Made by a program: the position numbers and the translations under genes
Shown: piece by piece, positions 1 through 6,229 of the stretch
How the letters are laid out: every line of letters starts with the position of its first letter
How positions within the stretch are numbered: position 1 is the first letter of the stretch
Notes under the pieces: generated by a model
Databases searched by the model: none
What the model saw: only the letters and a program-made list of their open reading frames with translations
What the model was told of the DNA's origin: nothing
NCBI GenBank assembly: GCA_945870475.1
Contig: CAMBSR010000058.1
Location: forward strand, 1-10,806
Origin: Phycisphaera mikurensis NBRC 102666
GTDB lineage: Bacteria > Planctomycetota > Phycisphaerae > Phycisphaerales > SM1A02
Direction: 5' to 3'
Length of the DNA stretch: 10,806 nt

Positions 1-1
1 C

Positions 2-2434
2 GCCGCGCCGGTAGCCCCGGCCGTCGCGGCCGCCCCGGCAGTCGCGGCGGCCCAGCAGCCAGCGGCGCCTGCGGCGTCGGGCAAGAAGGGGGCTGGAAAG
101 GCCGCGCAGAAGGCGACGGTACCGGCCGGTCCGCGGCTCTTCCTGCTGACCCTGTACGACGACGTGGAAGTGGTTTCCTACGAAGGTGACCGGACCACCA
201 CCGTGCGTGGCGATCGCCTGGATTCGTACTTCATCATGAAGGGCGGATCGGGCATGAGCCTGGCCGCGCAGGATCCGTTCGGGCCGCCCTCGGCACCGTT
301 CCCGGAGGTTGCGCTGCCGGGCAACCGTGCTGCGCAGCTTGCGGCGCTCGCGATCGCCGCGGCCCCCGATGACGATGCGCTGGTGACCGTGGCATTCACG
401 GGCCGCCTGGTGATGGCGCCAGCGCCGGAAGGAACGCCCACGCTCGGCCAGCCGGAGGGCGTGCGCATGGTGGTGAACGGGCGTCCCGCGCGCATCGAGG
501 ATTCGAAGAGCCAGGCAGTGCTCCAGGCGAATCGCATCTCGCTCGAGTCCAAGGTGGACCGGGTGGAGCTGGTGGGCGCGGTGGATGACCCGGCCTCGAT
601 CGAGACGCCGAATTTCACGCTGGGTGCGGCGCACTTCACGCTGGACCGCTCGACCGGCCGTGGCGGGAGCGACAGCCCGGGCACCATCGTCATGGGCGGC
701 GCCGGTTCGAAGCCGCTGGTGGTGTCGTGGTCCAAGCAGATGACGCTGGCATTGCAGCCCGGGACGGGCGATGCCGAGGGCAGCTTCCGCGGTGCCGAGT
801 TCACGGGTGACGTGGACGTTCGCAGCCCGGACATCGAGCTCCGGGCCGGACAGCTTTCGGTGGAGGCACTGCCGGTTGGCAAGAAGGACGTGCCGCGGCG
901 GATCGTGGCATCGGGCGGCGTGCAGGCGAAGTCGCTCGGCGCCGCGGGTGGGAGCTTCGGTGCGGACCGGGTCGAGATCGCGCTGACGCCGAACGCCGCG
1001 GGCGAGGCGCAGCCGCGCACGCTCCTGGCCACGGGCAACGTGATGGCCGGCGACGACGCGCAGACCATGTGGGCCTCCACGCTGCGCGCCACGTTCGTGG
1101 AGGCGAAGACGAAGCCGGGAGCTGCTGCCAAGCCTGCGACCAAGCCCAACGCAGATGCGAAGGCTGCGCGCGATGACGCCGCCACCGGCGGCATGAAGAG
1201 CGACCTTGGCGAGATCGTCGCCGAAGGCCCGGTGGAACTGCGCATGGCTGATGGTGGGCGCGTCTTTGCCAATCGCCTGGAGGGCGACGGCCTGGGTCGC
1301 AATGCCCGGCTCGTCGGACCGGACGTGCTGGTGGTGCGCGGCAACCTGGTGCTTGACCAGCTGGCGAACATCCAGGTGCAGGAACAGCCCGCGCGGATGA
1401 ACGCGCTCGGGCCGGGCCGCGCCAGTGCGTTCAAGGATCCGGTGCTGCAGGCATCGGAAGGGAAGATCGGCCGCCCGAAGATCGCCGGTGTGCCGCAGAT
1501 GCAGGCCACCTGGCGCGAGTCGCTCTCGTTTGCCGACGGCGCCGTGAAGCCGAAGGATGGCAGCGCGGACCGTGGGCTTCTGCTGCTGCAGGGCGCAGTG
1601 AAGGTGCGCGCCTCGCGCGAGCCGCGCGAGGCCGAGGCGCTCGACGCCGAGGAAGTGCAGATCGAGGTCATGCCGCGCGGCAAGGGCGCCGTGCGCAGCG
1701 CCAAGGCAACGCCCGAGGGCGACATGCAGGGCATCGGCACCATGCGCGCCACCGGCGAGGTGCGCCTCGAGGCGCGCCAGTGGACCGACGGCACGCGCAC
1801 CGGCGATCCGCGGCTCTTCCGGCTGAACGCCCCGAACATCGCCTACAACGGCGCGGATGGCTCGGCACTGGTGGATGGCGCGGGCTCGCTGCTGGTCTTC
1901 GACCCGCCGCCGCCCGAGGAGCCGGCGAAGGCCGACGAACCGAAGAGCCCGTTCTCGCCGCACGGCACCACGCGATTCACGTGGAAGCGGTCGCTGGAGA
2001 TGGAACCGCGCCCGGACGGCACCAGCCGCATCACGCTGCAGCGTGACGTGGTGATGGATCACCTGGGCAATTCGACCACCGCCACCGGAACCTTGACGGC
2101 CGACCGCATGATGGCCACGGTCCGTGGCGTCGAGGGCGCGAAGCCGGCTGCCGCGAAGGGCGATGTCAGCATGTCACTCGGCGGGCCGGCGGAGCTGACG
2201 AAGGTTGCCGCCGATGGACGCGTGGTGGTGCGAACCGCCGACATGGACATCGAGGCCGGCGAGTTCGAGCTGGACGTGCCCTCGCAGATCGGCGTTGCAA
2301 CGGCCGAGGAAGGCCGCCTGGTCACGCTGGTGCGCCGCGGATCTGCCATGCCGATGCGCGCCCACGCGTTCCGCTGGGACATGGTGAAGGGCACCATCTC
2401 GGTGCAGGGCGCACGCGGGGCGATCGGGCGCTGA
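2..2434 (+). CDS. OstA/LptA-like repetitive beta-strand protein, 5' end outside window
   Basis: The frame is open from position 2 to the TGA at 2432-2434, giving about 810 visible residues with no credible start. The GTG at 164 lies inside a conserved-looking stretch, so the protein begins before the window. The first 45 or so codons form an Ala/Pro-rich then Lys-rich linker. After it come repeated strand-rich units resembling the OstA/LptA/LptC fold: a 'YDDVEVVSYEGDR..VRGDRLD' unit near 155-225, 'LLATGNVMAGDDAQTMWAS' near 1021-1080, 'EIVAEGPVELRMADGGRVF' near 1210-1270, and 'TATGTLTADRMMATV' near 2080-2120. A second Ala/Lys/Pro-rich linker sits at about 1105-1197. OstA-family domains bind lipopolysaccharide in the periplasm. 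A role in outer-membrane or envelope assembly is therefore inferred, but the many repeats and great length differ from the roughly 180-residue LptA of proteobacteria. The assignment rests on the pattern only. The nearest following gene is convergent, so this is the last gene of its transcription unit. Confidence 0.7.
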   Translation, partial: AAPVAPAVAAAPAVAAAQQPAAPAASGKKGAGKAAQKATVPAGPRLFLLTLYDDVEVVSYEGDRTTTVRGDRLDSYFIMKGGSGMSLAAQDPFGPPSAPFPEVALPGNRAAQLAALAIAAAPDDDALVTVAFTGRLVMAPAPEGTPTLGQPEGVRMVVNGRPARIEDSKSQAVLQANRISLESKVDRVELVGAVDDPASIETPNFTLGAAHFTLDRSTGRGGSDSPGTIVMGGAGSKPLVVSWSKQMTLALQPGTGDAEGSFRGAEFTGDVDVRSPDIELRAGQLSVEALPVGKKDVPRRIVASGGVQAKSLGAAGGSFGADRVEIALTPNAAGEAQPRTLLATGNVMAGDDAQTMWASTLRATFVEAKTKPGAAAKPATKPNADAKAARDDAATGGMKSDLGEIVAEGPVELRMADGGRVFANRLEGDGLGRNARLVGPDVLVVRGNLVLDQLANIQVQEQPARMNALGPGRASAFKDPVLQASEGKIGRPKIAGVPQMQATWRESLSFADGAVKPKDGSADRGLLLLQGAVKVRASREPREAEALDAEEVQIEVMPRGKGAVRSAKATPEGDMQGIGTMRATGEVRLEARQWTDGTRTGDPRLFRLNAPNIAYNGADGSALVDGAGSLLVFDPPPPEEPAKADEPKSPFSPHGTTRFTWKRSLEMEPRPDGTSRITLQRDVVMDHLGNSTTATGTLTADRMMATVRGVEGAKPAAAKGDVSMSLGGPAELTKVAADGRVVVRTADMDIEAGEFELDVPSQIGVATAEEGRLVTLVRRGSAMPMRAHAFRWDMVKGTISVQGARGAIGR

Positions 2435-2505
2435 ACGGAGAGGGTGCGACGGGGTGAGTCGATGGGCGGGGCTGTTCGAAGTTCCACCGCACCCTTCGCT
2501 GCGCG

Positions 2506-2650
2506 CGGGACCCCTGTCCCGCGGACGGCCTCGCTCCACCCGGCTGCGCTCGGCCTCGACGACATCCGCTCGTCCGGGCGGCACCCGGGAGTAATCGGGA
2601 GTCATGCTGCCGGACTTCGCGGTTGGCGACGCCGCGGGCCAGGGGTCCCG
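2506..2650. repeat. 11-bp perfect inverted repeat with 123-bp spacer
   Basis: The left arm CGGGACCCCTG (2506-2516) is the exact reverse complement of the right arm CAGGGGTCCCG (2640-2650). The complementarity extends weakly outwards: one G-T pair, then two Watson-Crick pairs. No open reading frame of interest lies between the arms. It could be the remains of a small mobile or palindromic element, or chance in GC-rich sequence. Confidence 0.45.
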
Positions 2651-2755
2651 TGCTCGCTGCGGGTGCTCGCACACGTGACAATCACATCATGCGCATGCTC
2701 ACACCAGCGACGGTGAGGCCATTGCCGAACCGACGCCACTGGAGCAAACAGTGCC

Positions 2756-2904
2756 TGGCCCCCTCGCCGGAGGGGCAGTGGCGGCGCCATGCCGCCCGCC
2801 CCGCAAGGCGACGGGGCCAGTAGACGGGCGTCACAGGAACGTCGGCTGCGCGATCGCCATGCCGCCCCGCAAGGCGATGGGGCCAGTACGCCGGCGGGGC
2901 CAGT
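2756..2904. repeat. cluster of GC-rich hairpin-forming repeats
   Basis: Two clear copies are present. Copy A (2786-2822, 37 nt) and copy B (2856-2888, 33 nt) start 70 bp apart. They share a GCCATGCCGCC-type beginning and end GGGGCCAGTA; B lacks four bases and has one C-to-T change. A truncated copy of the end (GGGGCCAGT, 2896-2904) follows. A related hairpin (CCCCT/AGGGG arms, 2760-2764 and 2771-2775) precedes them. Copy A can fold with arms GCCCCG (2798-2803) and CGGGGC (2812-2817). The C-to-T change in B leaves a G-U pair in + strand RNA. The location, between two convergent 3' ends, is typical of REP-type palindromic repeats. A role as transcription terminator or mRNA stabiliser is possible but unproven. 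Confidence 0.65.
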
Positions 2905-2929
2905 CAATGGGCGCCACGAGATCGCTGCA

Positions 2930-4597
2930 TCACGCCATCGCGTGTGCCGTGCCCGGCGTCGTCGCCCGCTCCAGCGGATTCGGCACGCCTTCCTCGGCGC
3001 AGAGCAGCTTGGTGGTGATCTCGCTCGAAAGGAAGATCACCGGCAGGCCGCTGCCCGGATGCGTGCCGCCGCCCACCATCCACAGGTTGTCGAACCCCTG
3101 CAGCCGATGGTGCGGACGCTTGTGGAGCATCTGCCCCAGGTTGTGCGCCATGTTGAAGGTGGCGCCGTGGGCGATACGCTCGGACTTCCAGTCGGCCGGC
3201 GTCACCAATTGTTCCGCGCGGATGCGGCGGCGGATGTCGGTGATGCCGAAGACGGTCTCGAGCTGCTGCATGGTGCGCTCGCGCAGCTCGCCCTTGGCCC
3301 AGTGCCAGTCGACCTTGCAGTCGCCGGGCTTGTCGTTGGGCGTGGGCACCAGGACGTAGAGCGCGGAGTGGCCGGCCGGGGCGAGCGTCGGATCGAGCCG
3401 GGACGGATTGCAGACGTAGGTGGACGGGTCCTGCGAGAGGGTGCCGCGCTCGGCGATGTCCTTCAGGTTCTCCACGTAGGAACGCGAGGTGTAGATGGTG
3501 TGGTGCGGCAGGTCCACCTCGCCTTCGAGGCCGAGGTACATCATGAACGTGCTGCAGCTGTAGCGCTTGGCGTCGAGAGCCTGGTCCTTGAGGGCGCGCG
3601 GGCGCAGCTGTTCCGGCACCAGGTTCTTCAGGGCCCAGGCGGCGTCGGCGTTCACCACCACGTGGTCATGGCGGTGCTCCGTGCCGTTGACCACCACACC
3701 GCAGGCGCGCTGACCTTCGAAGAGGATCCGTTCCACGGGCGATGAGCAATGGACCGTGCCGCCCATCTCCGTGCAGGCCTCGGCCATGGCGCGGGTGAGT
3801 GCGTTGCAGCCACCGATGGGATGCCAGATGCCATACTCGTATTCGATGAACGGCAGGATCGAGAAGAGCTCCGGGCACTCGAACGGGCTCATGCCCAGGT
3901 ACTTGCTCTGGAAGCTCATGGCGAGCCGCACGCCGTCGTGCTTGAAGTAGCCCTTCAGGTGGTCGTAGAGCGATTGCCAGGGGCGGAGCGCCAGGCCCGC
4001 GCGCACGCTGCCCGCGTTCATCAGGTCGCCGAGCCCGCGGATCGGGTTGCGCAGGATGGGCGTCATGGCCTCGAGCTTGCGGCGGTTGTCGCGGATGAAG
4101 CGCTCGAACGCGGGTCCATCGTTGGGTTCGATGGCGGACAGCTGCTTCGCCATGCGGGCGATGTCCTGGGTGGTGTCGATCACCAGCGGGTTGCCCTGCG
4201 GCTGCCCGATCAGGAGCCGGTACATCGGGTCCAGGCGCTTGAGCTCCGCGTAGTCCGAGAGGCGCCGCCCGGTGGCAGCGAAGATCTCCTCGAGGACGTA
4301 GGGCATCATGAAGAAGGTCGGGCCGCAGTCGAAGCGGTAGTCGCCGAGCTCGATGCGGCGCGTGCGGCCGCCCACGGTGGCGTGTGCTTCGTAGACGGTG
4401 ACCGCGAAGCCGGCTGCGGCCAGCAGCATGGCCGTGGTGAGCCCGCCGGGGCCTGCGCCGACAATGGCGACGCTGCGACGGCGTCCGCCGGAGGGCGAAC
4501 CTCCGGGGATGGGGTTCCCTGCCATGGGAGCGCCGGGACGGCCCGGGGAGGAGGGCCAGGAGGAACGCTCGGGGGCAGTGGGTGCTTTGCTCGTCAC
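2930..4597 (-). CDS. CrtN/CrtI-type carotenoid desaturase (FAD-dependent)
   Basis: The product is a flavoprotein amine-oxidase-like enzyme of the phytoene/diapophytoene desaturase superfamily, about 555 residues (usual length about 490-550). The dinucleotide-binding motif VAIVGAGPGG lies at residues 43-52. It is followed by the acidic residue of VYE (E70) and GGRTRR (76-81). Near the C terminus, 'NLWMVGGGTHPGSGLPVIF' is the classic CrtN/CrtI FAD signature. By family it removes hydrogens from a polyisoprenoid backbone at the membrane. Beside an aldehyde dehydrogenase, a glycosyltransferase and an acyltransferase, a C30 substrate (squalene or diapophytoene) is most likely. The chosen start is GTG at 4595-4597, because GCGGAG lies about 6 nt upstream. 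The alternative ATG at 4523-4525 gives 531 residues, removes a Pro/Ser-rich tail and has no ribosome binding site. The gene is divergent from the rest of the cluster. The family is certain. The exact step, and whether this or the gene at 6230 is the first desaturase, is not. Confidence 0.88.
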   Translation of the reverse strand: MTSKAPTAPERSSWPSSPGRPGAPMAGNPIPGGSPSGGRRRSVAIVGAGPGGLTTAMLLAAAGFAVTVYEAHATVGGRTRRIELGDYRFDCGPTFFMMPYVLEEIFAATGRRLSDYAELKRLDPMYRLLIGQPQGNPLVIDTTQDIARMAKQLSAIEPNDGPAFERFIRDNRRKLEAMTPILRNPIRGLGDLMNAGSVRAGLALRPWQSLYDHLKGYFKHDGVRLAMSFQSKYLGMSPFECPELFSILPFIEYEYGIWHPIGGCNALTRAMAEACTEMGGTVHCSSPVERILFEGQRACGVVVNGTEHRHDHVVVNADAAWALKNLVPEQLRPRALKDQALDAKRYSCSTFMMYLGLEGEVDLPHHTIYTSRSYVENLKDIAERGTLSQDPSTYVCNPSRLDPTLAPAGHSALYVLVPTPNDKPGDCKVDWHWAKGELRERTMQQLETVFGITDIRRRIRAEQLVTPADWKSERIAHGATFNMAHNLGQMLHKRPHHRLQGFDNLWMVGGGTHPGSGLPVIFLSSEITTKLLCAEEGVPNPLERATTPGTAHAMA

Positions 4598-4633
4598 GGT
4601 GATCTCCGCGGAATTCGCGCCCACGACGGCCGT

Positions 4634-4691
4634 GGATTCGGGAAGATATCGCCCCTGCAGGGGTCCCGATGTCGAATCCGTGCGGATTCGG
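4634..4691. promoter_or_regulatory. candidate operator: dyad plus upstream half-site
   Basis: CGAATCCG (4673-4680) and CGGATTCG (4683-4690) are perfect reverse complements separated by two bases. They make an 18-bp dyad of operator-like shape. The core octamer GGATTCGG recurs in direct orientation at 4634-4641 and 4684-4691, exactly 50 bp apart, close to five helical turns. The dyad lies 27 nt before the aldehyde dehydrogenase start. No regulator gene is in the window, so the binding protein is unknown. Confidence 0.45.
4652..4663. repeat. 12-bp perfect palindrome CCCCTGCAGGGG
   Basis: This self-complementary 12-mer sits between the two copies of the GGATTCGG octamer in the divergent promoter region. 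It may be part of the same control region or a chance GC-rich palindrome. Confidence 0.35.
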
Positions 4692-4717
4692 GCCCCGAAC
4701 CTCGAACAGAGCCCTGC

Positions 4718-6154
4718 ATGCAACCAATGTCGTCGATCCAAGAGGAAGTGTCCGTCCGGGTCACGCCGCTTTCGGCGCGCTTGGCATGGGCGGCGGCATT
4801 CGAGCGCCGGATCGTGGCGCGCGAGCACGACCTGGTGGAGGCCGTCCGGGTGGACCTGGGGAAGCCCGCGTGGGAGACCGTCACGCAGGACATCATGGGC
4901 CTGGTGACGAGCCTGCGCTGGCATCGCGCGAATGCCGAGCGCATCCTGGCGCCGCGCCGCGTGGGCGGTGCGCCCTGGTGGATGCTGGGGCAGAAGCATT
5001 GGTCCTACCGGTTGCCGGTGGGGCGCGTCATGGTGATTGCCACCTGGAACTATCCGTTGCAGCTCCTGGGCATCCAGCTGGCGCAGTCGGTGGTGGCGGG
5101 AAACCACACGGTGGTGAAGCCCAGCGAGCGGGCGCCCCGGTCGCAGCGGATCCTGGTGGAGCTGGCGCGGGAGGCGCTGGCAGACTGCGGACTGCCCGTC
5201 GACATGGTCACGTCGGCCGAGGCAACGCGCGAGGCAGGGCGTGACCTCCTGGAACGCGAGCGATTCGACCACGTGGTGTTCACCGGCTCCACCGCCGTCG
5301 GGCGCGAGATTGCCGCGGCCTGCGCGCGGACGCTGACGCCCACGACGCTTGAACTCTCCGGCCGCGACAGCGCCTTCGTGCTGGCCGATGCCGACGTGGC
5401 GCTTGCCGCCCGATCGATCTGGTTCGCGGTGACGATGAACGCCGGGCAGACGTGCATGGCGCCGCGCCGCGCGCTGGTGGAGCAGGGCGCCTATGCCCGG
5501 TTCCTGGATGCACTGCGCCCGCTGGTTGCAGCCGCGAAGCCCGTGCGGCTGGCCGACGCCGGCATGGCCGATCGCTGCGTGGAACTGGTGCGGGATGCCA
5601 TGCGGTCTGGCGGAAGCAGCCTGGGCGGCGTGGTGGAACAGGCCGAGCGCGGCGTGATGCGCCCGCTGTGCGTTGCCGGATGCGCACGCGATGCGCAGCT
5701 GGTGGCGGGCGACCATTTCGGCCCGGTGCTTGCCGTCCTTCCCGTGGCGAACATGGCGGACGCGCTGGCGGTGCATCGCGACTGCGGGCAGCACCTGGCA
5801 ACCAGCGTCTACACGGCACAGCCGGACCGGGTGCTTGGCGATCCATCGCTCGTGGCGGCGCTTGGCTCGAACCTCGTGACCATCAACGACACGGTGCTGC
5901 CGACCGCGCATCCGGGCATCTCCATCGAAGGACGTGGCCCGAGCGGATGGGGCGCCAGCCGCGGCGAGGCAGGGCTGCGGGCGCTGAGCCGCGAGGTGAC
6001 CTGCTCGAGCACGTCCGCGCGGATTCGCACGCCCCTCGACGAGCCCGACGCCCGCGGCAAGCGTTGGCTGCGCCGGCTGGCCTTCGGTGGCCGCGATGCC
6101 GTCGCGACCCCGGCCGCCGCCCCGGGCGGCGTGCATGCGCCGGGCCGTGCGTGA
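4718..6154 (+). CDS. aldehyde dehydrogenase, probable carotenoid-aldehyde (diapolycopenal-type) dehydrogenase
   Basis: This is an NAD(P)-dependent aldehyde dehydrogenase of 478 residues. The catalytic set is complete: Asn111 in TWNYP, Glu212 in LELSGRDS, and the nucleophile Cys246 in NAGQTCMAPRR. KPSE and the nucleotide-binding FTGSTAVGR are also present. These positions nearly match class 3 enzymes (ALDH3 uses N114, E209, C243), and the length suits that class, but there is no C-terminal membrane anchor. Two motifs vary: ELSGRDS replaces the usual ELGGKSP, and GDHFGP replaces EEIFGP (Glu to Asp). In C30 carotenoid clusters such an enzyme oxidises the terminal aldehyde to the acid that is later esterified. 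That role is inferred from the neighbours. ATG 4718 is taken as the start; ATG 4727 is equally possible, and neither has a good ribosome binding site. The last 40 or so residues form a poorly conserved Arg/Ala/Pro-rich tail. The next gene on the same strand starts 75 nt downstream. Confidence 0.88.
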   Translation: MQPMSSIQEEVSVRVTPLSARLAWAAAFERRIVAREHDLVEAVRVDLGKPAWETVTQDIMGLVTSLRWHRANAERILAPRRVGGAPWWMLGQKHWSYRLPVGRVMVIATWNYPLQLLGIQLAQSVVAGNHTVVKPSERAPRSQRILVELAREALADCGLPVDMVTSAEATREAGRDLLERERFDHVVFTGSTAVGREIAAACARTLTPTTLELSGRDSAFVLADADVALAARSIWFAVTMNAGQTCMAPRRALVEQGAYARFLDALRPLVAAAKPVRLADAGMADRCVELVRDAMRSGGSSLGGVVEQAERGVMRPLCVAGCARDAQLVAGDHFGPVLAVLPVANMADALAVHRDCGQHLATSVYTAQPDRVLGDPSLVAALGSNLVTINDTVLPTAHPGISIEGRGPSGWGASRGEAGLRALSREVTCSSTSARIRTPLDEPDARGKRWLRRLAFGGRDAVATPAAAPGGVHAPGRA

Positions 6155-6177
6155 TGCCGCTGGCCTCCGCGAACCCC

Positions 6178-6229
6178 GAACACCGATACTGAACACCGAC
6201 ACCCTTCACCGATACCCAGGACACCCACC
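6178..6229 (+). repeat. 13-bp tandem repeat in the leader of the second oxidoreductase gene
   Basis: Four consecutive 13-bp units run directly up to the ATG at 6230: GAACACCGATACT (6178), GAACACCGACACC (6191), CTTCACCGATACC (6204) and a diverged CAGGACACCCACC (6217). The core CACCGAYAC recurs with exact 13-bp phasing in the first three. The last unit carries the only ribosome-binding-like sequence, AGGA at 6218-6221, 8 nt before the ATG. The repeat is nearly free of G and should be unstructured as RNA. Its function is unknown. Confidence 0.65.

Larger units (their letters stand above)
2435..2929. other. convergent intergenic region, no gene supported
   Basis: This is a 495-bp gap between the 3' ends of the OstA-like gene (+) and the carotenoid desaturase gene (-). 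Short open frames cross it on both strands, but they are arginine/proline-rich, lack ribosome binding sites and show no recognisable motif. I therefore call no gene. It holds an 11-bp inverted repeat with distant arms, a less GC-rich patch around 2670-2700 containing the palindrome CATGCGCATG (2688-2697), and a cluster of GC-rich hairpin repeats at 2756-2904. Transcripts from both sides should end here, but no hairpin followed by a T tract is visible. Confidence 0.7.
4598..4717. promoter_or_regulatory. divergent intergenic region, probable shared control region
   Basis: These 120 bp separate the divergent desaturase and aldehyde dehydrogenase genes, so both promoters should lie here. No clear -35/-10 pair can be read; the most AT-rich patch is AAGATATC (4643-4650). 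The region is dense in symmetric sequence: a 12-bp palindrome, an 18-bp dyad and a further copy of the dyad half-site, described separately. This fits co-regulation of the two arms of the cluster by one DNA-binding protein, which is an inference. Confidence 0.55.

Noticed and set aside
164..166. GTG as the start of the OstA-like gene
   Set aside because: The frame stays open to the window edge and the sequence just upstream (LFLLTLYDD) continues the same domain; no ribosome binding site precedes it.
178..1839. 553-codon open frame on the - strand, antisense to the OstA-like gene
   Set aside because: Ser/Arg/Pro-rich product without recognisable motifs; a shadow caused by high GC. The + frame has coherent repeated beta-strand units.
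2756..2904. CRISPR array
   Set aside because: Only two real copies, unequal repeat length, hairpins with REP character, and no cas genes.
2444..2907. Several 60-170 codon frames on both strands of the convergent gap
   Set aside because: No ribosome binding sites, biased Arg/Pro composition, and repeats (LAPSPCGA-type) that reflect DNA repeats rather than a protein.
3749..4717. Upstream extension of the aldehyde dehydrogenase frame (total 801 codons)
   Set aside because: It is antisense to the desaturase core, and the resulting 323-residue extension has no family resemblance; the ALDH fold starts normally after 4718.
4598..6202. N-terminal extension of the minus-strand desaturase frame (total 1090 codons)
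   Set aside because: The extension is His/Arg-rich and antisense to a clear aldehyde dehydrogenase with intact catalytic motifs; a ribosome binding site and GTG at 4597 give a normal-length desaturase.
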